Of a stretch of DNA of 64,000 nucleotides, positions 47,767 through 58,134 are shown in pieces. This stretch comes from Symsagittifera roscoffensis (Eukaryota; Xenacoelomorpha; Acoela; Convolutidae). Numbering within the stretch: position 1 is the first letter of the stretch; each line of letters begins with the position of its first letter. The notes beneath the pieces were generated by a model. That model ran no database searches and was not told the origin of the DNA. It saw only the letters and a list, made by a program, of their open reading frames with translations. Where the stretch lies: NCBI RefSeq assembly GCF_963678635.1, contig NC_087066.1:2973633-3037632 (forward strand), written 5' to 3'. Made by a program: the position numbers and the translations under genes.

Positions 47767-48529
47767 GTGTTCGTCATCGAGACATGCGGAAAAATTTTGA
47801 TAATCTAGTTTTCAAAGTGTTTCAATTTTTTTTCGACTCTTTTCTTCTCTGTTGTCTCATGTCACCAAACTTTCATTCAGGGTAGTCACGTGCTTCAGTC
47901 TAAAAAGGGAAATTTATTTCAAATCAAACATTTGTGAACAAATTTTGTTCAAATGAACCGAGTCATATTTGTGAACAAAACCAGTCTACTCTGATTATCA
48001 AGGTGACCGACCTTACTTCCCTTTGAGATAAATTTGGAATAATTTTTTTTAGTTTAAGGCTAGCCATTTCCTTAAGGTTATTTAGCCATTTCGCTAATTT
48101 CAAACATTATTTTTAAAGAAATTTTGTAGAATTCAAGAGCAGGAATAGGCTTATTTGCAACAAAAGTTCGTTTGCAACTAAAACTAGGAACAATTATATC
48201 AAAATTTCTATCCTTTATGTTAAGCCAGCAGAAACAAACAAAAAATAATATTTTCATTTACTCATCTGATGATCACAACAAATAACAATTTATCTGTTTC
48301 ATGGTTGACTTCGAATATTAGAGTCTATTTTTGTTCAGTAAACCGAAGTTTCAATTATGAAACCCAACAAAAATTGGGCAACAAGAAAAACAGTCCCCTC
48401 CCCTCAACAAGCTAATGAATGAGATAGTGATTCTAGTAGTGCCATGAAACTATGCGTTGCATTCTTTCACAAATGATGTTCTGAAGAGTGGGCGGAAAAG
48501 ATTGACCCTGGGATTGAGACTTGACTGAC

Positions 48530-48642
48530 CTGGCATTACATAGTAGAATCCTTATGGCTGGATCTGGTGCATAGTCATCGTAGTATGGTATGTTGTACAT
48601 TCTGAATGAAGTGAGAGCAGGCAGATCTTTCAGTTGTCCATC
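48530..48642 (-). CDS. Candidate internal exon, unrecognised
   Basis: On the minus strand a 113-base open segment lies between a possible acceptor (AACAG at 48,643-48,647) and donor CCAG|GTCAGT (48,529 and below). It encodes a well-mixed peptide containing SFRMYNIPYYDDYAPDPAIR and is richer in GC than its surroundings. The acceptor lacks a pyrimidine tract and no neighbouring exon was found, so this may be chance. Confidence 0.25.
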
Positions 48643-48936
48643 CTGTTGCCTGCTATGTGCAGACCTTCATTTGCTTTTTCATGCTTTTCTTATGTTTGTG
48701 TTATATCGCTTCGCCTCTGTGTTCAAATATTGATTTTTGTTTGTTTACAATTAAATTGAACGATTTTTTTTCACTAGTGAAGAAGGAGAGAATCTGAGAC
48801 TCTCAGTGCATAAATTTGCAGCTCAACAGTTTAGTAATACGAACACACAGTTGGCATTATCTTGATAACACAATTTCAGTTGTCTGTTTTTTTTCCAGCG
48901 AGTGCTTCCTCAAAATTACTCGTATAGTCTGTAATC

Positions 48937-49200
48937 AGTGGTGTAAGAAGAAGTTTTTCTAGGGGGAACCTTTTTTGTAGGTCGACCAAGTAGATCTTCC
49001 CAGCTCTTTCAAAGCTCTAAAAAGGCCGGTTTTGGCCAATTTTTTGCGCTGCAGACGAGTTTTTGAAAAGGTGTTGGTAGCTCGCGCCGAAAAGATAAGT
49101 TATATTTTCGAAGCATTCTCTGATTTGTGTCCGGAAAATTTTGCCTTAAAGAATACTATTTAAAAAGTCATCTGCACTAAATCAGGGGGGGTGGGATGCC
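48937..49200 (+). mobile_element. Degenerate hAT-type MITE relative
   Basis: The left end CAGTGGTGTAAG and a body with TAGGTCGACCAA, GCTCTTTCAAAGC and GGCCGGTTTTGGCC resemble the MITE at 45,778. The right end is not recognisable. Confidence 0.4.
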
Positions 49201-50139
49201 ATCTTGGTGTATGGTGCATATATATACAAGCCAATTGAAAATCCTTTGTGATTCAATTCTGGGCTTGGATGCCATTTTGACACGACCATTTTTGTGCATA
49301 AGAAATTGTAGTCTTGCTGTCCCTTACCGGAAAGAAAACGATCAACGCACGGGAATACATTACACGGAGCAATGGTAGTGTGCTTATGGCATACTTCACG
49401 TCTATGAATCACTTCATATACGCCATTTAGAATTTACGCAATCGATTTCTTTGGTAGTCTATACTATCTAAAGCGCTGAAAATTTTGTAGTACCGAATCT
49501 TGGGAAAACCCCATACCATTCAGTGTCTGCGTGAATTACAATGGCAGCTGAAAATCTAATAATTTGAGATGTAACCTTCAAAAGTATTCCTTTGTGGTTT
49601 TGGCTAGGGTAGCTGATATGACCTTTCGATGAGGAGAATACCTACTGCATGTTCTTCGAAAATGTTGTTGGTCGTATTTGGTTCTCTTAAAGCGTAATCA
49701 ATTTGTACCAATGTTTTGATTAATTGTGGCCGTTTTGTGCTGATTTGTGAATGACTTGTGGAATGCGCCTTTGACGTACATCACCATCATCATCACCGTC
49801 TTATCACAGGTGTTTCTTAAATCTTCCTTGGCTTCGTTTGAGTATAATTTCAGTACCTATTCTTCAATCCGCAGGATTGCTTTGTTTTAGAGACTAACTT
49901 TCCATGCCTTGCCATAGTGGTCATCGTTGTATATCGTTGAATTTGTTGAAAAAATTATAATTCTTGCTTCTGTGCATGTCGTCCATCGAATTAGTACAGT
50001 ATCAGAAAAGCCTAAGAGCAGTATATCGATCGTCTGAAAATAAGTGTATTTTCTCTGGTTTCGTATATAAGCCGTTTAAGGACAAAGAGGTCATTTCATA
50101 TTTGGTTTATTGGAAAAGTGAGCAAAATGAACAGAAATA

Positions 50140-50345
50140 TTAGAAAAAGAGTTTGAACTTCTTCACTTTTTCGGACCCGTATAGTTTTGCAGCTTTTCTC
50201 ATTTGAGGCGCCGATGACGGCATCCATGTAGGAAGTTTTAAACACCGTGACCTCTGAAGTGTTATATGGTTTGTGACTCTTTTGCAAATGTTTGTTTGGC
50301 GATTCTCAATGATTGTTTCTTTCCGCAACGTCGTGATGTTGCTAC
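50140..50345 (-). CDS. Candidate terminal exon of an unrecognised minus-strand gene
   Basis: On the minus strand a good acceptor (CATTTATTTCAG ending at 50,346) opens a frame to TAA at 50,140-50,142. It encodes a basic C-terminus including LPTWMPSSAPQMRKAAKLYG. An AATAAA on the same strand lies at 50,106-50,111, 29 bases after the stop. Acceptor, frame and signal agree, but I recognise no family, and no upstream exon that joins in phase was found between here and the LINE. Confidence 0.38.
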
Positions 50346-51152
50346 CTGAAATAAATGATATTCAGCCCTTGATTGTCAGTTTTTCAACCGTTTGCAAAGT
50401 TCAGTTTTTGAGATTTATTTTTCTAGTGAGTAATGAAAGTTGAGCCGCGAATGAATACATTGCTACAACTCAAGTAAAAAGACACCGAAAGAATGTTCAA
50501 GCTCATCTTAGCATATAGCCACTGAAATAGGATAGAGCGCTTCTCTCATCTTTTCGGAAGTAAATCGATTTTTTTTCTACTCTTGTCACCACTGGTTTTT
50601 TGAGTTAATCTGTTCCTGAAATTCAACCAGGGCTTCCCAATGAATAATTGCAAAGAAAATAAAGGCAATAAATACAATAGTTTAATTTTTCTACTTAGAT
50701 TTTTAATGCAATCAAGGCTTTTCTGCCCAATTATTGCAATACTCTTGAAATTATTTCTCTTATTTCTAGGGAAAAGTAGAACCTAAGTTGGTGAGAAAGT
50801 GTACCCGTTGCAGCTAGTTTGCCTACTCTCGCTTCGTTTTGTTCGCTTTCAGACTGTTAAGCACTCGACCTCTCACTTGCTCGAGCCTATCCATCCGCGT
50901 TAGACTTTCAGCCGCAGTTTTTGGAGACGGTGTCAGAAGTTGTATGAAATTTGGAGCTTCCCTGGATGTAAATTCAGCAACAATTTTTTTCATGAGTTTT
51001 TAGCGATATTTCATTTATTGCAATAAGTATTTGAAATATCTGCGCAATAAGATAATGGATTGCTGCGTCAATAGAAATAAAAAAATTGATTTTCTCATGA
51101 GCAATTAATTGCAATTGAACACCCCTAAATACAACGGCTCTTTCACGCCTTA

Positions 51153-51540
51153 TTTTTGTAAATAAAAGTGTTATCATCGGGAATTCAAATTTGAAAAAGG
51201 GAACATTTCTAGCGAAATTTTTCTGGATGAATTTCGACTGATATCAAAAATCTGTTCATAATAATTAAACACAAAATTAAATAAGTTTTGAGATGTATAT
51301 ACATTTTGCTGCATTGCATTGGCATATTTTTTAGCCATGTTGCTGCTTTTTTGTGGCTAGTGTCAATAAATTGTGTCCATGCAAAGTTGTGTCTATTTGT
51401 AAATAAAAGTGTTATCATCGGGAATTCAAAATATGAAAGAGGGAAAATTTCTAGTTAAGTTTTTCTGGATGAATATTGACTGATATCAAAAATCTGTTAA
51501 TAATAATTAAACAAAAAATTAAATAAATTTCGATATGTAC
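51153..51540 (+). repeat. ~236-bp direct duplication
   Basis: TAAATAAAAGTGTTATCATC occurs at 51,159 and 51,399, each followed by a shared TTTTTCTGGATGAAT block and a TGATATCAAAAATCTGTT block. The copies differ at about one base in ten. Confidence 0.75.
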
Positions 51541-51660
51541 AGTTAAATTTTCAGAGGCGATTAAAAAAGGACAAGGCCCGTCGACCAATGCCTCTCTCGA
51601 AAGTGTTTTTATTACTTAAGTTTTAACAGGCAACTTATGAAAAATATTTCGTAGGCTTTC

Positions 51661-52030
51661 GTCAGATACTTATCACACCACGCGCAAAAAAAAACTACTA
51701 ATTTGAAAAATAATATTTTTTGAAAATATGGTGGGAACATTCTGTGCAACTTGCACAGCAACAGACTATGATTGTTTATTATTGCCTTTCTTCAGCAATG
51801 AAATGACTTCGAGTCGTTTCTTTTTTTCTATCTCCATGTACCCATCTCGTCATGCGCATCACATATCGTTTGAAGATATCGTTCTGTGGTTTCTCTGAAA
51901 CTTCAAATATTAAAGCGCTGTACAATGTGAACTGCGCTGTACAATGTGAACTGCGCTGTCTCATTATTATTTTTTCTGTCCGATTTTTGAAAATGACACA
52001 TTTATTTATTTATTTATTTATTTAAATATT
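51661..52030. repeat. Dispersed repeat, short tandem repeats and TTTA microsatellite
   Basis: The block 51,661-51,775 resembles 53,425-53,530 (TTATCACA.CAC and GGAACATTCTGTG shared). A 19-20-bp unit GCGCTGTACAATGTGAACT is repeated about 2.5 times at 51,914-51,958. A TTTA run lies at about 52,000-52,024. The rest up to the LINE (53,540) shows no supported gene. Confidence 0.65.
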
Positions 52031-53693
52031 CATCATGAGTAATCAAATTATCATAACACAATATGCAAAATTGCAAAAATTACTCATGATAGGACAACCA
52101 GAAAGCCAACGAGAGGCTTAGAAACGACATTTAAAAATGTTTCCTCACAACCACATTGGATTCGCAACATTTCTATTTTTATGACTTGATAAAATTCGAA
52201 TCGACATAATTGATGGCAATCAAGTTAATATAGATGTGTTCATAGTACAAGGGGTTTGCAGTTATTGAATAATTTGAAGAAACCCCTGTTTAATAAACAA
52301 TCTGAGGAAACGTATCCTGTACTTAAGATAAATGTCATCGCATTCTGTGTTGTGATGCAAGGTACTTCCTACGTTTCTGCTATTGAGTATTACAGTGCTG
52401 CCCGCAATTAGTGAACTAAGCCTCGTCTAAGAAAACTTGCAGTTTTGTGGTTTGGGGACCCAATAGAGTTTTCGTGTCATCCAGATTGAAAAAAAACCAT
52501 CTTTACATTTCCTGATTATAATCAACTTTAGTAACCAAAAATTTGTTTTCTTTCATTTTATGTACTGTTTTTCAATATAATTTGTTTCGGTTTTTGACTG
52601 AGCTGAATCCATTTTTTCTTTCTTTACCGGATGTTTGAGTTGATTGCTTTTGTTTTACTTCTCAATGAAGCGTGAGAAACGACTGCGATAGCATTTCTTT
52701 TTATGGTCATTGTTTCAAGTTGATTCATTCTGGGGGAAAAAGGTAGGTTTGGATGTTGAAACAGTTTCCCAAAATAAGTGTCTAAAATAGGATCTGTGCA
52801 GACTTCACTATTTGGCCACACACATTTTTTGTCTGTAGATTTTTTAAAGTATTTAGTGGTAGACTTTTCGCAATTTTAATCACATTTCATGGTGTTTCGT
52901 TTCGCTTTTTAAAAATCTAATTTCTCAAATAACTCAGGATAAGCCAGGAGAATTCTCTAGTTGTTCCGACCATATGAAAAATATTGAGGAACTTCGTATT
53001 CGGGTGTGTTTTAGTTGTTTTCTTTTCTTTTTGTTTTCCACGCAAAATCAGGTACCACAAATAAGTTATCGGAATGGGTCGAGTTAGTATATATTATATT
53101 AAAGCCCTTTCATTTCTAATTCGACCGAAATTAAAAGATTTGAAAAATTTTTTCTTTTCTCATTGTCGAGAAAAACTGCTTTGAAATTTTTGATTTTCAG
53201 TATAATTTCGAGCTATTAAGGTGAGCACGCCGGCTTGCAATAGTTTGTTTAAACTTAATTTAAGCCTTGACTTTGTTTTAAAAAAAAGTTTTTGAAAAAA
53301 ATTTTAATTTTTTTCAAAATTTTTTTTTCATTTTTCTGGTCATTGTTCTGCAAAAACTGTTTTGAAATTGGCCTATTTGACTATGACTGTTGACTATGTC
53401 TTTTTTTTTTTTTGGTTCAGATATTTTTATCACAGCACACAGAAAAAAACGGCAGTAATTTGAAAAAAAAAAATCTTTTTGTTAAGACTATGTTTGGAAC
53501 ATTCTGTGATATTTGCGCAGTAACCGGCTATCCTGCTTATAACATCATCATCATCATCATCATCATCACATATGTTATTTCGACACCAATTTCTTGAATT
53601 CAAAGGTGTTTGAGTTTAATTAAAAACCAGTTTTGTCGTAAGAATAATCAGTCGCTCCGTTAAAGATGAGTTCGTTTCTGTCGATAGCCGTAC

Positions 53694-53775
53694 CCACTCT
53701 AAAATGAGCTGGGATTTGAACAGAAAATGTTCTTTGAAGATGGTTAAAAATCGGACCCGCTCTAAAATGAGCTGG
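53694..53775. repeat. Stem-loop motif pair, 3' side of the LINE
   Basis: CCACTCTAAAATGAGCTGG at 53,694-53,712 and CCGCTCTAAAATGAGCTGG at 53,757-53,775 are spaced 63 bp. GCTC and GAGC can pair around a TAAAAT loop. The second copy lies five bases beyond the ORF3 stop. Confidence 0.85.
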
Positions 53776-53780
53776 GCGTT

Positions 53781-54437
53781 TCATCGTCGTCGCCTTCTTT
53801 GCCTTCGTTTCACAGCCATTGGATTTTCTATGCTTCTGAAGGCGTCATAAAAGTCCTTAGCAAGTTCGCGCACGCCATTTGCTGTGGGGTGAAGACCATC
53901 TGCGCAAACATGCCTCCGATAGCTGAACTTTACAGTTTTAAAGAGCGGGATTTTATACCATGCCGTTAGATTTCTGTAGCATTTATTCACTCTCCTGATA
54001 AGAGAGCGTTTACCTTCCCGGCTAATAAGTGACATGACGCCAACTTCAAAATTGCAGTCAAGGAGTCTAAAAATAGCACTCTCCATCTCCTCGGCTACTT
54101 CAGTCGCTCCCAATGACTGGCGCCCTGAACGGTCAAACAGGTTGTTTGTTCCTCCCATTATGAGCACTGTTTGTACATCCAAGTTTTTAATATCATTGAG
54201 AACCTGATCGCTACAAAGGGTTGAGAGAGTTCCACCAGGGCACGAAACTGTCACGGAATCTGGCAGGAAAATCCCATAAACTAGCGATGATCCCAAAACA
54301 GCATATGTCACTCTCTTGATCTTATCAGAGCTCAATATTATCCGTCTTTTGGGGAGAAACCTGGTTTCAACATGAACATTTCTTAGACGCAAGGTTTCGT
54401 TTAGCTTTTGAATTCCAACTTTTCTAGTTTCAGTCAT
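53781..54437 (-). CDS. LINE ORF3: SGNH/GDSL-type esterase-like protein (218 aa)
   Basis: The first ATG is 11 bases after the ORF2 stop; an open TTG start 24 bases further up overlaps ORF2 but is not needed. The protein shows the SGNH hydrolase blocks in order: AVLGSSL (nucleophile-type Ser51, in place of GDSL), CPGG (Gly68), MGGTNN (Asn98) and CADGLHPT (Asp180, His183). It ends in an arginine-rich tail (RRQRRRRR) that could bind nucleic acid. In CR1-like elements an esterase domain is known in ORF1; here it is a separate frame after the RT. It could be expressed by termination-reinitiation from ORF2 (inference). The catalytic residues appear complete. Confidence 0.85.
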   Translation of the reverse strand: MTETRKVGIQKLNETLRLRNVHVETRFLPKRRIILSSDKIKRVTYAVLGSSLVYGIFLPDSVTVSCPGGTLSTLCSDQVLNDIKNLDVQTVLIMGGTNNLFDRSGRQSLGATEVAEEMESAIFRLLDCNFEVGVMSLISREGKRSLIRRVNKCYRNLTAWYKIPLFKTVKFSYRRHVCADGLHPTANGVRELAKDFYDAFRSIENPMAVKRRQRRRRR

Positions 54438-54448
54438 TTTAGCAACCT

Positions 54449-57277
54449 TTAACTGAAACAAGTCTCATAGTAATACTGGTTAAACAAATACGTTTTCAAC
54501 TGTTTACGAAATTCAGTTTCATTTGGTAGTTTAAGGTTACATGGTAAACTATTCCAATGGTGTGCGGCAGCAAACCTAAACGTCCTTTTTCCATAGTTCG
54601 TGTTAACCAGTGGTTTCTTAATGACCATGGTCCTTTCACTGAAACGGGAGGAACTTTTTTGTAGTGAAAAATATTTACTCAGATAAGACGGAACGATTTG
54701 AGGATTGAAAATGCATTTGTGTACGATTGTCAAGACTTTAAAAATCACTCGAGATTTTATGGGCAACCAATGTAGATCATGTAGATAAGGAGTAATACTC
54801 GTTGACTTCTTCAAACCGAAAACAAATCTGCAGGCACTATTTTGGACTTTTTGCAACTTGTAGAGCAGATAATTTGGTAAGCTCGAGTACAAGCTATTGC
54901 AGTAGTCTAATCGACTTAAGACTAGCATTCTTGCCAACATATTTCTATTTTCAAAATCAAGGTAGAAACGTATGCTGTATAGTTTCCGGAGACTGTGGTA
55001 ACTGGCGCCACACACGGAATCGATCTGTTTTTTCAATGACAAGGATCGGTCAATGAGGCAACCTAAAGACTTCACAGAGTTTTCTGTTGATTTCATCAGC
55101 TTAACCGTTGAATTTCCAATGAGTAGTGAACTGTTTGTTAGACCTTTTGACTTACTAGTGGCTATGTTAATTACTTGGCTTTTTGATTCATTTAACATAA
55201 GCCCCATGGACGAAAACCAGTTCGAAATAATAACCAGAGATCTTTCTATTTCTGCTAATTCACTCTCATTTTTAATTTCACAGTATAAAGTAGTATCATC
55301 GGCATACACTTGGTATGAAAATTTAGTTGAGCCAATAATATCGTTCAATGGTGTCAGGTAGATTGAGAACAGGAGGGGTCCCAGAAGAGAACCTTGAGGC
55401 ACTCCAAATTCGAGTTCTTGAGAATTCGATAAAACATCATTGATAGCAACAATTTGAGTCCGATTCTCTAGATAGGAAAGAATTAGATCCACTGCATCAT
55501 TCGTCATTCCAATCCGATTTTTCATGATCTTTCTCAATGTTTTATGATCAATGGTATCAAATGCAGCTGAAAGGTCAAGGGCTATCAAAATGACCTGTCT
55601 CTTGTTGTCGAGACTAGTCAGTAGATCATCTGTAGTTTTTAGCAGAGCCGTTTCAGTTGAAAAATGCTTCCTGTAAGCAGATTGGTGTTCATCTAGAAGA
55701 TTATAGGAGCTAAGGTATTGATCGAGCTGTTTATATAAAATTCTTTCAAAAACTTTACTGATAAACATCAGATTCGCTATTGGTCTATAAGAATTTAAAA
55801 CGTTTTGGTCAAGTTTGTGGTCTTTTAAGAGAGGAGTTATCACCGCTCTCTTGAGACATTTTGGAAGTTTGGACTGATCGATGCAATTGTTCATCATAAT
55901 GATGAAATAATCTTTCCACGAGTGTGCTATTCTTTTCATATCTATCGTTTTCAGTATATCTTCTCGTGAGTTCGCGTTTGAAACCATTCTTACTGCTTCT
56001 TCTAGTTCATCTATAGTCACATATTGGAATTGGAAAGAAGAAACTGCAGTGAAAGCAAAGAGTGGCGGCGAGATGCCATTACTTTTAACATTTGCCACTA
56101 AATTTCTAACCTTCTGAATGAAAAATTGGTTGAAGTTTTCAGCTAATTCATAATCACTGGAGTATATCAGTGGTAGAACGTTTTGTTGTTTTTCTCCAGC
56201 AAGGCGTTTCAATTCACGAAACTTGAGCGAATGGCTATTTGAAAGCTCAAAGCGCCTGGAAAAATATATCAATTTCTTCTCTCTAAACAGATCTTTACAT
56301 TTCTTTAAATACTCCTTGAAAGCTGTTTCGTTTTCTAATCCAGGATTTACACGCATTACGCGTTCTAATTTTCTACGTTTTCGTTTTACGTCTGCTAACT
56401 CTTTATCGTAAAAATTACAAAATCGGTTTTTGACAACTTTGGTCTTAGTTGGCACATAATCAGTTTTCAGCAGCTGCAAAATTTCGATAAAATTCTCTGC
56501 CATCTCGTTCGGGTCACTGGTGTTCAGATTCAAGATTAAATTCTGATCTATTTCCGTCTCTAAATGTTTCCAGTCTGTATTGTTCCAATCATAAATAGTC
56601 AATCTGGTTTTATCCTTCCGTTGAATTGCGATTTCATAAGTGAACGTCAATAGATGGTGATCAGAGTATTCAACGTGCTCATTTCTAACGGGTGAGCACA
56701 ATTCCGGGTTTGAACAAATTATGAGGTCTAGAATTTTCCCGTATTCGTGAGTTGCTTTCTTAACAATCTGTTCTAGGTTATATTCCAGTAGAATCGAACA
56801 AAATGTATTGGATTTGGCACAACGTCTGTTTTCTAGATCCAAATTAAAATCACCCAGGAGGAGAATTTGGGTTTCAATTGCTGAGGCAAGAATATTTTCA
56901 GTCAATTCATTAAAAAACTCGTTATAATTTCCACTCGGCGGTCTATATATTGCTGCAATTGTTATTTTGACTTTTCTAGTCACGACCGTAATTACCAAGA
57001 ATTCACCATCGTCCGAGAGATGGCTCAAAATTCTTTCACCCTGTAGTTCTTCGCGAGAAATTATGGCAACACCTCCACCTATTTTAGCCGTTCGTGAAAC
57101 ATGATGATATCGATATTCATTTGAAGAGTCTATACACTGATTTAGAATATATTCCGTATCCGGCTTAAGCCAGGTTTCAGTAATGATCAAGATAGCAACT
57201 TGTTCTGTAGCCAATATGCTCTGTATTTGATTTACTTTTTTCGCTAGAGAACGTATATTAATTACACCAACTTTCAT
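54449..57277 (-). CDS. LINE ORF2: endonuclease-reverse transcriptase (942 aa)
   Basis: From ATG at 57,277 to TAA at 54,449-54,451. The N-terminal APE-type endonuclease spans about residues 1-215 (INIRSL, TETWL with Glu34, YRPPS, LLGDFNLD at 140-147, SDHH at 205-208). The RT core spans about 470-740 (SYRPIANL, HQSAYR, DLSAAFDTIDH at 568-578, GVPQGSLLGPLLF at 625-637, YADD at 658-661). The C-terminal region has the usual L2/CR1 ending with a Trp-Asn-Ser-Leu-Pro motif near residue 915. No stop or frameshift is present and the length is normal for the clade. It would nick target DNA and prime reverse transcription there. Confidence 0.95.
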   Translation of the reverse strand: MKVGVINIRSLAKKVNQIQSILATEQVAILIITETWLKPDTEYILNQCIDSSNEYRYHHVSRTAKIGGGVAIISREELQGERILSHLSDDGEFLVITVVTRKVKITIAAIYRPPSGNYNEFFNELTENILASAIETQILLLGDFNLDLENRRCAKSNTFCSILLEYNLEQIVKKATHEYGKILDLIICSNPELCSPVRNEHVEYSDHHLLTFTYEIAIQRKDKTRLTIYDWNNTDWKHLETEIDQNLILNLNTSDPNEMAENFIEILQLLKTDYVPTKTKVVKNRFCNFYDKELADVKRKRRKLERVMRVNPGLENETAFKEYLKKCKDLFREKKLIYFSRRFELSNSHSLKFRELKRLAGEKQQNVLPLIYSSDYELAENFNQFFIQKVRNLVANVKSNGISPPLFAFTAVSSFQFQYVTIDELEEAVRMVSNANSREDILKTIDMKRIAHSWKDYFIIMMNNCIDQSKLPKCLKRAVITPLLKDHKLDQNVLNSYRPIANLMFISKVFERILYKQLDQYLSSYNLLDEHQSAYRKHFSTETALLKTTDDLLTSLDNKRQVILIALDLSAAFDTIDHKTLRKIMKNRIGMTNDAVDLILSYLENRTQIVAINDVLSNSQELEFGVPQGSLLGPLLFSIYLTPLNDIIGSTKFSYQVYADDTTLYCEIKNESELAEIERSLVIISNWFSSMGLMLNESKSQVINIATSKSKGLTNSSLLIGNSTVKLMKSTENSVKSLGCLIDRSLSLKKQIDSVCGASYHSLRKLYSIRFYLDFENRNMLARMLVLSRLDYCNSLYSSLPNYLLYKLQKVQNSACRFVFGLKKSTSITPYLHDLHWLPIKSRVIFKVLTIVHKCIFNPQIVPSYLSKYFSLQKSSSRFSERTMVIKKPLVNTNYGKRTFRFAAAHHWNSLPCNLKLPNETEFRKQLKTYLFNQYYYETCFS

Positions 57278-57316
57278 AGCATTCGATTGAGACTCGGCTT
57301 TTTTGTTTGATTTTAG

Positions 57317-58099
57317 TCAGTCGCTTTTCAAAGTTCTGAGCCAGGTTCTGGCTTCTGCATCAAGATAGTACCTGTTTATTACAACATTTTCCGGCCAAGA
57401 ATTAGGTTGATCAATGATTGTTGCATGTTCGCCGTCAAATACACAGTGGAAACTTTTGTGGCGAGAATTTTCCTTTGTTATTTCCCTGATATGATTCAGA
57501 GGAAATCCTTTACTTTGACACCATGCGACTATATCACTTTCATCATTTGTCTGTTTTATTCTTCCAACATAGAGATGGCGTCGTGGTGGTGGCTTCTCTA
57601 CACCTTTGAGTGCTTCTGTTACCACTTCTCCCGTAATTAGTGGTTTCTTTGGTCTGCGGTCATTTCTATCTTTGGAGCCTTTTCGCTTCGTAACCCTCGA
57701 GCTACCAGCTTCTGAGGATACACTTTCACGAGCATTTCTGATGAATGCCGAAGAATTCAGATTAAACTTCGCTGCCCCAGCATAATTGGTTTTGTTCTTT
57801 TCAATTATACTACTTGGTTCACGATATTGCTTCAGCGATAGCAGCTCAGACTTTAATTCGTGTACATCTTGCGCCATAGTCTTTATTGAGAACAGTTCTT
57901 GTCGCAGTTCATCAATAACTCGGAAAAGATCTCTTTTACAGGTTCCACAATCTGGGCAACTCCATTCAATGTGCCCAACCACCTTATCGGCAGTGTTGAG
58001 GCCAATACACGCAGAGTGGGCAGAAGCTTGACAACCGACGCATTTCACCGATTGATTGGTTAAAGCGTTTTGACATACTGTACAGTGGAGAGACGACAT
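57317..58099 (-). CDS. LINE ORF1: PHD finger and RRM-like protein (260 aa)
   Basis: ATG at 58,099, stop TGA at 57,317-57,319. An N-terminal C4HC3 PHD finger is complete (Cys6, Cys9, Cys20, Cys23, His28, Cys31, Cys48, Cys51). Then come a leucine-rich coiled-coil segment (about 57-92), a basic region (VTKRKGSKDRNDRRPKKP) and a C-terminal RRM-like fold starting RHLYVGRIK at about 174. ORF1 proteins of LINEs bind element RNA; PHD fingers occur in some CR1-like ORF1 proteins and may target chromatin (family knowledge). ORF1 and ORF2 are in the same frame, with only this TGA as a stop between them. Confidence 0.9.
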   Translation of the reverse strand: MSSLHCTVCQNALTNQSVKCVGCQASAHSACIGLNTADKVVGHIEWSCPDCGTCKRDLFRVIDELRQELFSIKTMAQDVHELKSELLSLKQYREPSSIIEKNKTNYAGAAKFNLNSSAFIRNARESVSSEAGSSRVTKRKGSKDRNDRRPKKPLITGEVVTEALKGVEKPPPRRHLYVGRIKQTNDESDIVAWCQSKGFPLNHIREITKENSRHKSFHCVFDGEHATIIDQPNSWPENVVINRYYLDAEARTWLRTLKSD

Positions 58100-58134
58100 A
58101 TTTCAATTGTCTTGCTGGGAATTATTGGTCGTTT

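Noticed and set aside
52624-52821. Candidate minus-strand exon (65 residues)
   Set aside because: A donor is possible, but joining it to the candidate terminal exon at 50,345 creates an immediate stop, and no other support was found.
54438-54461. ORF3 starting inside ORF2 at 54,461
   Set aside because: That codon is TTG; the first ATG is at 54,437, after the ORF2 stop.
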